From assembly GCA_041402005.1 (NCBI GenBank), contig JAWKTB010000007.1, positions 124,001 through 188,000 on the forward strand: DNA of 64,000 nucleotides, in the 5' to 3' direction. Numbering within the stretch: position 1 is the first letter of the stretch; each line of letters opens with the position of its first letter. Made by a program: the position numbers and the translations under genes. This document shows, one piece after another, positions 8,553 through 17,166 of this stretch. The notes under the pieces are model-generated. The model was not told the origin of the DNA. It made no database searches and worked only from the letters and a program-made list of their open reading frames with translations. Source of the DNA: JAJRXR01 sp041402005. Lineage in GTDB: Bacteria; Planctomycetota; Phycisphaerae; Phycisphaerales; UBA1924.

Positions 8553-10904
8553 TCAGGGGCAGCCCTCGCCAAACGCGGCGATGAACGCGCCGACGTCGGA
8601 GAAGTCGAGGATGCCGAAGGGCTCGGCGAGATCGGCGGCGGGGCTCGTCAGGCCGAACGCGGTGAGGAACGCGATCACGTCGGATATGTCCATGGCGCCG
8701 AAGGGTGGGGCGAGGTCGGCTTGGGAGCAGGGCTCGAACGTCGTGTTGCGCAAGACCGAGATGGAGCCTGCGATGTTCGCGCCGACGAGGTCGATGTCGC
8801 CATCGGCATCGATGTCGGCGGCGGCCAGGGAGGGTCGGGTGTCGTCGGTCGCGAAGCTCGCTCGCGAGGTGAAGCCACCGGCGGCGTCGCCGAAGAGCAG
8901 CGTGAGGCTCTGCCACGGATCGGAGAGCCCGAAGGCGAGATCGAGCGCGCCGTCGTGATCGAAGTCGCCCGCCGCCATCACAGGAGTCGGCAACGAGCCG
9001 AGCACCACCGTCCTGGGCGGGAGGAACGTCCCGTCGCCGCGGCCCAGGCGCACCGAGAGGCGGATGTCGCCCTGCCCGGAGTCGTACACGAGATCCTGGA
9101 TCCCGTCCGCGTCGAGGTCGGCGTGCCAGAGGAAGCCGACGATGTCGCCGCTCGAGATCGGGGTGAGTGGCGTGAACGTCGCGTCGCCGTTATTGAGATG
9201 CATGTGGATAGCGCCCCCGAAGCCGTGCCCGCTGGCGATATCCGTGTCGCCGTCCGCGTCCATGTCGAAGAAGGTGATCGTTTCGGGCGGGGGAGCAAGT
9301 TCGATCCGGAGTTCCGGGGAGAACCCACCGGCGCCGTCGCCGAGGAGGATCGAGATGCGATCGTCGAGTGTCAGTGCTGCGATGTCTGTGATCCCGTCGG
9401 CGTTGAAGTCGGACGCGTCGAGTATGTAAGGGTCATCGGCGATGGCGATGGTCGTCGGGACGCCGAACGAGCCGTCACCGAGTCCCGGGAGCACGGAGAT
9501 CGAACTGCCGCGTCTGTTGGCGACGGCCAAGTCCGGGGCGCCGTCGGTGTTGAAGTCGGCTGAGACGACATCGAGCGGCGAGTCGCCCACGGCGTACCTG
9601 GTCTCGGGCAGGAACCCGCTCCCGACGTCCGCGATGAAGACGGAGACGTCGTCGGAGTCGAAGTTCGTGACGGCCAGGTCCGCGCGACCGTCCGCGTTGA
9701 AGTCACGGACCACCGGCCTCGCGGGGGTGTTACCGGCTGCGAGCGTGTCGCGGCTCGGGAACGTCCCGTCGCCGTCGGCGAGGAGGATCGTGACCGCGTC
9801 GGCGTCGAAGGACGTGGCGGCAAGGTCCTCGTCGCCGTCGGCGTCCAGGTCGACGAGGGCGACCGCCCAGGTCACCGCCAGCGTCCGAGTGGGTCGCGCC
9901 GGCTCGAACGAACCGGCCCCATCGCCCATGAGTGTCCAGACCTCGGCGTCCCCGCTGGTGGCGACGACGAGGTCGATCGCGCCGTCGTCGTCAAGGTCCG
10001 CCGCGCCCATCCGGCGCGGGATCGCGCCGACGGGATGGCTCTCGCCCGCCAGGAAGTCGCCCGGAGCCTGGGCGCGGAGCACGACGATCTCATCGGCGTT
10101 CGAGCACGCGAAGACGAGGTCGGGATCCGTGTCGGCGTCGAGGTCCAAGACCAGCACGCCGGACGCGCCGTCGCCCACGGGGAGGCGCGCCTCGGGCTCG
10201 AACGTCCCGTTGCCGAGCCCGATCAGGATCGACGCGTCGTCGGAAAGGGAGTTGGCGGTGACGAGGTCGGGGCGCCCGTCCAGGTTGATGTCGGCGGCGG
10301 CGATGTCACGAGGGCTCACGCCCACAGGGAACGACGTGGGCAGAAAAAAGGTCCCGTCGCCCCGTCCCATGAGAACGGCAACCTCGTCCGCATTGCCTCT
10401 GACGACGGCGACGTCGAGGGCGCCGTCGAGGTCGAGGTCCGCAACCGCCAGCGCGACAGGGTCCGAGCCGACGAAGCTGTCCACGCGAGGCGCAAACGTC
10501 CCGTCGCCGTGGCCCAGGAGCACGGAGACGCTCGAGGCGTTCGCGTTGCAGGTGACGAGGTCGAGCACGCCGTCGGCATCGATGTCGGCGGCGGCGATGT
10601 CGCGTGCCCGGGCGCCCGCCTCGTAGCGTTGGGCAGGCAGGAACGTGGCATCGCCTGCGCCGATGAGGACGGCGACCGAGCCATCGAGTTCCGCGACGAC
10701 CGCGAGGTCCGGGATCGAGTCGGCGTTGAAGTCGCCCGGCGCGATGGTTCGTGCGCCGCTGCCGACGCGGTGCATGACCCCCGGGAACCGGTGGTCCCGG
10801 CTCACGCCTTCCTCACCCGCGACGGCGAGGGCGGACGGGAAGATGGCGCAGAAGAACAGCGTGACGGCAGGAACGCCGTGCTTCAAGCGTGGGCCCGAAC
10901 TCAC
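8553..10904 (-). CDS. Secreted FG-GAP/VCBS-repeat protein with GC-type dockerin
   Basis: A 783-residue surface protein with a signal peptide ending near residue 30. It consists of about a dozen repeats, each carrying a calcium-loop motif of the type DxNxDGxxDLxV (for example DFNADSIPDLAVV, DIDADGVLDLVTC and DINLDGRPDLVTA) and a GDGTF signature. This is the pattern of integrin-alpha-like beta-propeller blades. The C-terminus has two dockerin repeats and ends GCP. The start is GTG at 10904, supported by AGGAG six nt upstream. A role in adhesion or calcium-stabilised surface scaffolding is inferred from the family; no enzymatic motif is visible. Confidence 0.9.
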   Translation of the reverse strand: MSSGPRLKHGVPAVTLFFCAIFPSALAVAGEEGVSRDHRFPGVMHRVGSGARTIAPGDFNADSIPDLAVVAELDGSVAVLIGAGDATFLPAQRYEAGARARDIAAADIDADGVLDLVTCNANASSVSVLLGHGDGTFAPRVDSFVGSDPVALAVADLDLDGALDVAVVRGNADEVAVLMGRGDGTFFLPTSFPVGVSPRDIAAADINLDGRPDLVTANSLSDDASILIGLGNGTFEPEARLPVGDGASGVLVLDLDADTDPDLVFACSNADEIVVLRAQAPGDFLAGESHPVGAIPRRMGAADLDDDGAIDLVVATSGDAEVWTLMGDGAGSFEPARPTRTLAVTWAVALVDLDADGDEDLAATSFDADAVTILLADGDGTFPSRDTLAAGNTPARPVVRDFNADGRADLAVTNFDSDDVSVFIADVGSGFLPETRYAVGDSPLDVVSADFNTDGAPDLAVANRRGSSISVLPGLGDGSFGVPTTIAIADDPYILDASDFNADGITDIAALTLDDRISILLGDGAGGFSPELRIELAPPPETITFFDMDADGDTDIASGHGFGGAIHMHLNNGDATFTPLTPISSGDIVGFLWHADLDADGIQDLVYDSGQGDIRLSVRLGRGDGTFLPPRTVVLGSLPTPVMAAGDFDHDGALDLAFGLSDPWQSLTLLFGDAAGGFTSRASFATDDTRPSLAAADIDADGDIDLVGANIAGSISVLRNTTFEPCSQADLAPPFGAMDISDVIAFLTAFGLTSPAADLAEPFGILDFSDVGAFIAAFGEGCP

Positions 10905-10926
10905 AATGCTCTCCTGGGGCTCGAGG

Positions 10927-12501
10927 TTACGGGCAGCCCTCGCCGAAGACCTGCAGGAAGGCGATGACGTCGGAGAAGTCGAAGGTTCCGATGGGCAGCG
11001 CGAGGTCGGCCTCGGGCGTCATGTTGGCGAAGGCGGTGAGGAAGGCGATGACGTCGGAGAAGTCGAGCGTGCCGATGGGCTCGGCGAGGTCGGCGGGGCA
11101 TGTGTTGTCGCACCCGTCGGGGATGCCGTCGCCGTCGGCGTCGTCGTCACAGGAGGTGCCGGGGCCACACCAGCTTCCGCCGGCGATGGCGCAGTCGCCC
11201 GAGGTGAGCGAGATGCAGGCGCCGGCGCCGAAGCTGCAGGCGCCCATGGGCTCGGGGCAGACGGCGGTCGCGCAGGTGGAGCCGTCACCCATGAAGATGC
11301 CACCCAAGGCGTCGCTCTCTTCGGGCGTGACGCCATCGACGCAGGAGCCGTCGGGGAGGCAGGACGCGCCGACGGGGAAGCAGGTGAAGTTGGTGCAGGT
11401 GGTGCCGGGGCCGCCGGGGATTCCGTTGGCGGTCATGCAGGCGCCGGGCGGGAGGGTGAGGCATCCGCCGGTGGAGGGGAAGCAGCAGGCCTGGCTGGGG
11501 GGGAGGCAGGTGATGTCGTCGCAGGTGGAGCCGTCGCCGCCGTAGGTCCCGGTGCAGGCGCCCTGTGTGGTGAGCGAGCAGTTGCCGTCGACGCAGCAGG
11601 CGCCGACGTCGGGGGCGCAGCTGAAGCTGGACCAGTAGGCCTCGAGGCCCCAGTCGCCGGAGGGCTGGAAGATGCCGAGCTGGCTGAAGCGGTTCCATCC
11701 ACCGAGGAAGCCGCAGTCAACGGCGAAGAGCCAGTTGTTGGCGGGGGAGGCGAGGCCGTCGGTGTCGGTGGTGGGGAAGGCGTTGGAGGTGTTGGGCGGC
11801 GCGACGAAGCAGGGGTTCTGGGTCTGGTTGTTGTGGTGGTCGATGCGGAAGCCGATGGTGAAGGAGTTCGTGCCGGACTGGTTGGTGATGATGATCTGCT
11901 CGGGGTCGCCCGGGTCGACGGAGACCTGGATCTCGGTGCCGCCGTTGCCCGGGGGCATGACGAGGTGGGGGAGGATGATGTCATCGGAGGAGAACTCGGC
12001 GACGAGCGTGCCGGTGTTGGGCGGGCCGTCCCAGACGAGGACGGACCACTCGGTGGTGGTCTGGACCGTGGCGCCGGAGGTGGCGAAGAGGCAGTTCATC
12101 TGCTCGATCTTGATGGGGAAGGCGTTGGCGGGGACGAAGTACTGGGCGGCGCAGATCTCGTGCTCGGCGAAGCCGGCCTGGGCGTTGTAGGAGCCCGGGT
12201 CGAGGTCGGTGACGTAGGCGGAGCGCTGGACGCATCCGCGCGTGCCGAAGCCGCCCTTGAAGTCGTCGTCGAGAATGTGCAGGCCCGCGGTCGTGTAGCT
12301 CATCACGTCGACGTCGTCGATCTGGACGAACTCGGCGTGCATGCGTGGCGTCGGCCTGTCGGTGACGCCGACGATCCTCCCCCCGGCCTCGGAGACGAAG
12401 CCAACAGTGGCGGCGGGGACCGCGGGGAGCTCTTGGGCGAGCGCGGGCGGGCAGACGAGCGCCGCCAGAGCGGTGGGCGCGACGAGCTTCAGGCACTTCA
12501 C
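10927..12501 (-). CDS. Secreted Cys-rich repeat protein with GC-type dockerin
   Basis: A 524-residue exported protein. The GTG start at 12501 has AAGGAG eight nt upstream and opens a clean signal peptide (MKCLKLVAPTALAALVCPP). Residues to about 310 form an unrecognised domain rich in beta-type sequence. Four Cys-rich units follow, each with a CC or C pair, a central C and a closing GDGSTC/GPGTTC...C, likely disulfide-bonded mini-domains. A DADGDGIPDGC calcium loop leads into two DFSDV repeats ending GCP. It is the first of the four tandem dockerin genes, and only 22 bp separate it from the FG-GAP gene, so they may be co-transcribed. The function is unknown. Confidence 0.82.
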   Translation of the reverse strand: MKCLKLVAPTALAALVCPPALAQELPAVPAATVGFVSEAGGRIVGVTDRPTPRMHAEFVQIDDVDVMSYTTAGLHILDDDFKGGFGTRGCVQRSAYVTDLDPGSYNAQAGFAEHEICAAQYFVPANAFPIKIEQMNCLFATSGATVQTTTEWSVLVWDGPPNTGTLVAEFSSDDIILPHLVMPPGNGGTEIQVSVDPGDPEQIIITNQSGTNSFTIGFRIDHHNNQTQNPCFVAPPNTSNAFPTTDTDGLASPANNWLFAVDCGFLGGWNRFSQLGIFQPSGDWGLEAYWSSFSCAPDVGACCVDGNCSLTTQGACTGTYGGDGSTCDDITCLPPSQACCFPSTGGCLTLPPGACMTANGIPGGPGTTCTNFTCFPVGASCLPDGSCVDGVTPEESDALGGIFMGDGSTCATAVCPEPMGACSFGAGACISLTSGDCAIAGGSWCGPGTSCDDDADGDGIPDGCDNTCPADLAEPIGTLDFSDVIAFLTAFANMTPEADLALPIGTFDFSDVIAFLQVFGEGCP

Positions 12502-12653
12502 GGAACGAACTCCTTCTTCCCCCCCCGTTGGCGGGCGCCCCATCATCCCGGATCGGGGGGCGCCCCGGCAAGACTTAATCCGGTACGGGCGGGGTCCTGG
12601 GCGGATGCGTCGGGGCGTGATCGGACGCTGAGGGGCTCGGCCAGCGCGCGACA

Positions 12654-12677
12654 GCGGGCGGCCCATGGGCCGCCCGC
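12654..12677. repeat. 24-nt perfect palindrome, possible terminator stem
   Basis: The arms GCGGGCGGCCCA and TGGGCCGCCCGC form a perfect inverted repeat without a loop, 31 bp beyond the stop codon of the low-complexity gene. No T-tract follows on either strand, so factor-independent termination is only a possibility. Confidence 0.5.
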
Positions 12678-12708
12678 AGGTCGCGCTTGCGAAACGGGAG
12701 CTCGTCTG

Positions 12709-13578
12709 TCAGGCGGCGGTGCGTGAGGAGCCGACGAGGTCGGCGCCCACGGGGATGCAGGGGGTGAAGGGCCCGATCACGGGGAAGCCGAAGGGCACGC
12801 CGTGGGACTGCACGGGCGCGGTGTACGTGCCGTTCTCGTGGGCATTGGTGTTGGTGTTCTTGGCGCCGGTGGTCTGGGTGTTGGTGGAGCCCCAGTTGGT
12901 GTTGCTCCAGTTCCAGGTCGGGAGGAAGCCGAACGGCATCGTGGAGTAGGGCGTGGACCCGAACCAGGGGGTCGACCAGGGCGTGGACAGGGGGGTCGAC
13001 CAGGGCGTGCTGAAGTTGAAGGGGATGTTGTTGATGCCGGAGAAGGACCAGGGGCTGAAGGAGTTGGAGGCGAAGGGGACGGTGAAGGGCGAGCCGAAGG
13101 AGCCCTGGAAGTTCCAGGGGGTGTTCCAGCCCGTGAACGAGTTGGTGTTCCAGGGGGTGTTGAAGAAGGGGGTGGTGTTGAACGGGGTGTTGAAGCTGAA
13201 GGGGATGTTGTTGAAGGGGGTCGAGGAGAAGGGAGTGTTGAAGCCGGTGTTGAAGGGGACGGTGTTGAAGATGGGGTTGAAGCCCTGATTGAAGCCTTGG
13301 CCGAAGGTGGGGAAGGAGTTGGACCACTGGTTCGGGGAGCAGTTGGACCAGGTGGCTCCGGGGATGTTCCAGGGGGTGTTGACCGGGAAGCCGGTGTTGT
13401 TGAAGCCACCGGTGAAGGTGTTGTTGAAGCCGAAGTTGGAGCTGAACGGCACGCCGTTGTACCCGTTGTAGAACGAACCGGTCTGGGGGATGGGGCCGCA
13501 CCCGGACCACGGGGTGGCGCCGAGGGTGTTCCAGCCGGTGAACGGGGTGTTGAACGGGGTGGTGTTGAACGGTGTCAT
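12709..13578 (-). CDS. Low-complexity Phe/Trp/Asn/Thr/Pro protein with an uncharged 239-residue region
   Basis: This 289-residue protein matches no domain I recognise. Its sequence is built from short turns of the type [NST]TP[FW], NT, GF and VPF. By hand count it has 39 Phe, 15 Trp and 4 Tyr (about 20% aromatic), and residues 1-239 contain no Asp, Glu, Lys, Arg or His. The first charged residue is Lys240; the tail to 289 is ordinary and ends GSSRTAA. No signal peptide, membrane helix or dockerin is present. The ATG at 13578 is chosen because AAGGAG lies about 10 nt upstream and the repeat begins at once. The composition suggests a condensate-forming, amyloid-like or structural protein (inference). 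The strict residue bias on the minus strand argues that it is really translated. Confidence 0.75.
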   Translation of the reverse strand: MTPFNTTPFNTPFTGWNTLGATPWSGCGPIPQTGSFYNGYNGVPFSSNFGFNNTFTGGFNNTGFPVNTPWNIPGATWSNCSPNQWSNSFPTFGQGFNQGFNPIFNTVPFNTGFNTPFSSTPFNNIPFSFNTPFNTTPFFNTPWNTNSFTGWNTPWNFQGSFGSPFTVPFASNSFSPWSFSGINNIPFNFSTPWSTPLSTPWSTPWFGSTPYSTMPFGFLPTWNWSNTNWGSTNTQTTGAKNTNTNAHENGTYTAPVQSHGVPFGFPVIGPFTPCIPVGADLVGSSRTAA

Positions 13579-13751
13579 CGGGTCAGGACTCCTTCCCTGG
13601 GTGTGCGTCTCACGTGGAGCCGGGCGGGGATTGCCGTCGATGGCGCCCCCGTGCCCGCGCGGCGGGCATCCGGCCTCTCGGCACGCGTCATCGGCGTTCG
13701 GCGTCGGCAATCTGGAGAAGATCGGGGCCTATGCGCCCTTCTCACACGCCG

Positions 13752-14843
13752 CTAATCGACCCGCTCATCCTTCAGGCGACGGCTCATCAGCATCGTGATC
13801 GCCCGCACCGGGTCCATCCGGTCGAAGAGCACCCGGGAGACGGCGTCGGTGATGGGCATCTCGACCCGGTACCGCTCGGCCAGGTCCACAACCGAGCGGG
13901 TGGTCGCGACGCCCTCGACGACGAAGGGGATGGAGGCGAGGTACTCGTCGAGGTGGCGCCCACGTCCCAACGCCTCGCCGCACGAGCGGTTGCGCCCCTC
14001 GGGGCAGAAGCAGGTGGTGGCGAGGTCGCCCGCGCCGGCGACGCCGTAGAAGGTCTCCATCGAGGCGCCCATCGCCGAGCCCAGGCGGGCGATCTCCGCC
14101 AGTCCCCGGGCGAGCAGGGCGCTCTTGGCGTTGTACCCGGCGCGCAGGCCGTCGAGGATGCCGGCGGCGATGGCGATGACGTTCTTGGTCGCGCCGGCAA
14201 GCTCTACGCCCAGCATGTCCGGGTTCGTGTAGACGCGCATCCAGCTCGAGCTGAAGAGGGTCTGCAGTCGTTCGGCGAAGCCCGGGTCGTCGCTGGCGGC
14301 GACCATCGTCGCGGGCAGGCGCCTGGCCAGCTCCGACGCGATCGTCGGGCCAGACAAGCAGGCCATCGGGCGGGGCGCGCGGTCGGGGTCGTCGCCCCCC
14401 GGCCCGGAGAGGACGTCGGTGATCGTCTGCGATGGGCGCAGGAGCGAGTCGTTCTCGATGCCCTTGGAGACGCTGACGACGCCGACGTCGCGGGGGACGT
14501 GGGGGCGCAGGCGCGTCCAGGCCTCGCGGATGAACTGGGCGGGGATCGCCGAGACGATGAGGTCGACGCCCTCGAGGGCCTCGGCGTCGGTCAGGGCGAG
14601 GCGGACGGGATCGGGGAGGGTCAGCTCGGGCAGACGGTCGGAGCGGCGGGTCTGGGCGAGACGCCCGACCTCGTCCTCGTCGTGCCCCCAGCAGACGACC
14701 TCGGGTCGGGGCAGGGCGCCGTCCTCGGCGGCGAGCATCGCGGCGCAGACCAGGCCCATCTGCCCGACGCCCAGGACGGCGACGCGTCGGAAGACCTGCT
14801 CGCCCGAGCCCTCGGTCTCGTCGCTGGGTGATGGGACGCTCAT
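13752..14843 (-). CDS. gpsA: Glycerol-3-phosphate dehydrogenase [NAD(P)+]
   Basis: This enzyme reduces dihydroxyacetone phosphate to sn-glycerol-3-phosphate for phospholipid synthesis (363 aa). The Rossmann loop VAVLGVGQMG lies near residue 21. SKGIENDSLLRPSQ, SGPTIASELA, ELAGATKNVIAIAAGI with the catalytic Lys, and GAGDLATTC are the expected GpsA blocks. The ATG at 14843 is chosen because the upstream in-frame extension has no family similarity; about 20 hydrophilic residues still precede the Rossmann fold. It is divergent from the metal ATPase with 184 bp between the starts. Confidence 0.92.
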   Translation of the reverse strand: MSVPSPSDETEGSGEQVFRRVAVLGVGQMGLVCAAMLAAEDGALPRPEVVCWGHDEDEVGRLAQTRRSDRLPELTLPDPVRLALTDAEALEGVDLIVSAIPAQFIREAWTRLRPHVPRDVGVVSVSKGIENDSLLRPSQTITDVLSGPGGDDPDRAPRPMACLSGPTIASELARRLPATMVAASDDPGFAERLQTLFSSSWMRVYTNPDMLGVELAGATKNVIAIAAGILDGLRAGYNAKSALLARGLAEIARLGSAMGASMETFYGVAGAGDLATTCFCPEGRNRSCGEALGRGRHLDEYLASIPFVVEGVATTRSVVDLAERYRVEMPITDAVSRVLFDRMDPVRAITMLMSRRLKDERVD

Positions 14844-15027
14844 GGAGGCCTCTGGGGGCTCGTGGCGAGGGGTCGGTCCGGGGGATCGGGGCGTGCAGAA
14901 CCGCCTGGGCCCCCGGGACGTAAGCGTAGCGGCATGGGGAGGCGCCCTCGGTCTAGAGTTGGCCCCCCACGAGGGAAATGACGCCGATCCCCGCCCCGAG
15001 AGGGGCGAGCACGGAGCGACCGCGCCG

Positions 15028-17106
15028 ATGAGCCACGCCGCGACCCACGACCACGAGCACGACCACCACGACCACCAGCACGGGGAGAGCAAGCTGGAGT
15101 GCTGCTCGCACCACGAGCTGGAGATCGACCGGTGGATCGTGGTCTATCTGGTGGGCGGGGTGCTGGCGCTGACCGGGTGGATCGCGGAGCGGGCGGGCGC
15201 GCCCGAGCAGGTCGCGGTGCTGCCGGCGGTGGTCGGGTCGATCATGCTGGCCCTGCCCCTGTTCATCGCGGCGGGTGGCGAGATCCTGCGCAAGCGCGTC
15301 TCGAGCTCCTCGCTGGCCGCCCTCGCGATCCTGGCGGCGATGGCGATCGGGGAGTTCACCATCGCGGCCTTCCTCGCGTTCGTGCTGCTCGTCGCGGACC
15401 AGATCGTGCGCCGGACCGCCTTCGGCGCCCAGCGCGCGATCGAGGCGCTCATCGGGCTCACCCCAGACGTCGCCCGCGTCGTCGGCGACGACGGGCTCGA
15501 GCACGAGGTCGGCATCGAGCAGATCGCGGTCGGCCAGATCGTCCGCGTGCGCCCCGGCGAGAACCTGCCCGTCGACGGGCGTGTCGTCTCGGGACGATCG
15601 ACGATCAACCAGGCCTCCCTGACGGGCGAGGCGTTGCCCGTCGAGGTCGAGGAAGGGACCGACGTCTACGCCGGCACGACGAACCTGACCGGGTCGATCG
15701 ACCTCGTCGTGACGCTGGTCGGCGAGGACACGACGATCGGCAAGGTCACGACGCTGATCCGCGAGGCGGAGAACTCGAAGACCCCGCGCCAGATGCTCAT
15801 CGAGCAGGTGGCGCGGTTCTACGTCCCGGTCGCCCTGACGCTGGCGGCACTCGTCTTCTTCCTCTTCGCCCAGTCGGGCGAGGAGAGCGTGCGGGACAAG
15901 GCGGCGCTGACGGCGGTGACGGTGTTGGTGGTCACGTGCCCGACGGCCCTCCTGCTGTCGAGCCCGACGGCGATGGTGGCGGCGTTCGCGTCCGCGGCGC
16001 GCCTGGGCGTGATGATCAAGCGGACGAACTACCTGGAGGCCGCGTCGAACATCGACACCGTGATCCTCGACAAGACCGGCACGATCACGACGGGCAACTT
16101 CGAGGTGTCGCGTCTGGCGCCCGCCGAGGGGGTCGAGGGCGCGGAGCTGCTCGAGGCGGCGGCGACCGCGGAAGCCGGCTCGAACCACCCGCTGGCGCAG
16201 TCGATCGTGCAGACGGCGCGTGCCGCGCGGATCGAGTTGGGGTCGGCGCCGACGGCGGAGGAGCTGCACGGTCGGGGCGTCCGCGCCCGGACCGAGGCGG
16301 GCGAGCTTTGCGTCGGGCGGGCGAGCTGGATCCGGGAGCTGGCGCCCCAATCGCGGGCGCAGATCGCACAGGTCGAGTCCCGGATCGAGGGGATGTCGGG
16401 CGTGCACGTGCTCCGCGACGGGCAGTACCTGGGCGCGGTCGGGCTGGAGGACAAGGTCCGGGCGTCGGCGTCGTCGGTGCTCGACCGCCTGCGTCAGCTT
16501 GGCGTGCGGTCGGTCGCGATCTTCACGGGCGACCGTCTGAGCGTTGCGAAGCGCGTGGGCGTCGCGGTGGGGGCGGACGAGATCGAGGCCGAGTGCCTGC
16601 CCGAGGAGAAGTTCAAGCTCGTGCAGCAGATGACCGCCTCGGGCCAGAAGGTGATGATGGTTGGGGACGGGATCAACGACGGGCCGGCGCTCGCCGAGGC
16701 GGACCTGGGCGTGGCGATGGGGTTGTCGGGCTCGGACATCGCGGCGAACTCCGCGGGCGTCGCGCTCATGACCGACGAACTGAACCGCCTGCCCTTCCTG
16801 ATCGAGCTGTCGCGTCGGACCCGCGCGATCGTGATGCAGAACATCGCGGTGTCGATCCTGATGGCGATCATCGGGCTGACGCTGGCGGCGACGGGGACGT
16901 TCGCCGAGGCGGGGGCGATCGGCGTCGGCTTCGCGGCTCTCTTCCACTTCGCGCCGGACATCTTCGTCGTGGGCAACAGCTTCCGTCTGTTCCGGTACGG
17001 CGAGGACTTCCACCAGGCGGAGGCGGAGGCGAAGGCCGCGGCGGCCGCCCCGAGGCGACAGATGCGCGAGGGCTCGATCCGTCGCCTGGGCGCCCAGCCG
17101 GCGTAA
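15028..17106 (+). CDS. P1B-type heavy-metal ATPase with His-rich N-terminus and CPT motif
   Basis: A 692-residue metal-exporting P-type ATPase. There is no HMA ferredoxin-like domain; instead residues 6-29 are a His/Asp/Glu-rich stretch followed by CCSHH, a likely metal-sensing tail. The actuator loop has SLTGEALP near 197-204, the phosphorylation site is DKTGT with Asp348, the P1B HP motif is SNHPLAQ, and MVGDGINDGPALAEADLGVAMG binds ATP/Mg. The transmembrane metal motif is CPT (304-306) rather than the common CPC, and the last helix reads FHFAPDIFVVGNS, so the transported ion is uncertain. The start is the ATG at 15028, just before the His tract; the open frame upstream is not protein-like. 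Confidence 0.9.
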   Translation: MSHAATHDHEHDHHDHQHGESKLECCSHHELEIDRWIVVYLVGGVLALTGWIAERAGAPEQVAVLPAVVGSIMLALPLFIAAGGEILRKRVSSSSLAALAILAAMAIGEFTIAAFLAFVLLVADQIVRRTAFGAQRAIEALIGLTPDVARVVGDDGLEHEVGIEQIAVGQIVRVRPGENLPVDGRVVSGRSTINQASLTGEALPVEVEEGTDVYAGTTNLTGSIDLVVTLVGEDTTIGKVTTLIREAENSKTPRQMLIEQVARFYVPVALTLAALVFFLFAQSGEESVRDKAALTAVTVLVVTCPTALLLSSPTAMVAAFASAARLGVMIKRTNYLEAASNIDTVILDKTGTITTGNFEVSRLAPAEGVEGAELLEAAATAEAGSNHPLAQSIVQTARAARIELGSAPTAEELHGRGVRARTEAGELCVGRASWIRELAPQSRAQIAQVESRIEGMSGVHVLRDGQYLGAVGLEDKVRASASSVLDRLRQLGVRSVAIFTGDRLSVAKRVGVAVGADEIEAECLPEEKFKLVQQMTASGQKVMMVGDGINDGPALAEADLGVAMGLSGSDIAANSAGVALMTDELNRLPFLIELSRRTRAIVMQNIAVSILMAIIGLTLAATGTFAEAGAIGVGFAALFHFAPDIFVVGNSFRLFRYGEDFHQAEAEAKAAAAAPRRQMREGSIRRLGAQPA

Positions 17107-17166
17107 TCTGTTCGAGGGTCCGGCCAACAAGTCCACGAGGGCGATCGGGCCCGATGGGGAGCATCG

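Noticed and set aside
12953..13288. Plus-strand GVDQGV/LKGML repeat frame
   Set aside because: It is the antisense reading of the FNTPF codons. Its repeats simply mirror that gene and no ribosome binding site precedes it.
12575..13510. His/Leu/Gln-rich frame overlapping the FNTPF gene
   Set aside because: It is a frame shadow of the repeat gene. It lacks a start signal and extends through the 24-nt palindrome, whereas the FNTPF frame has a ribosome binding site.
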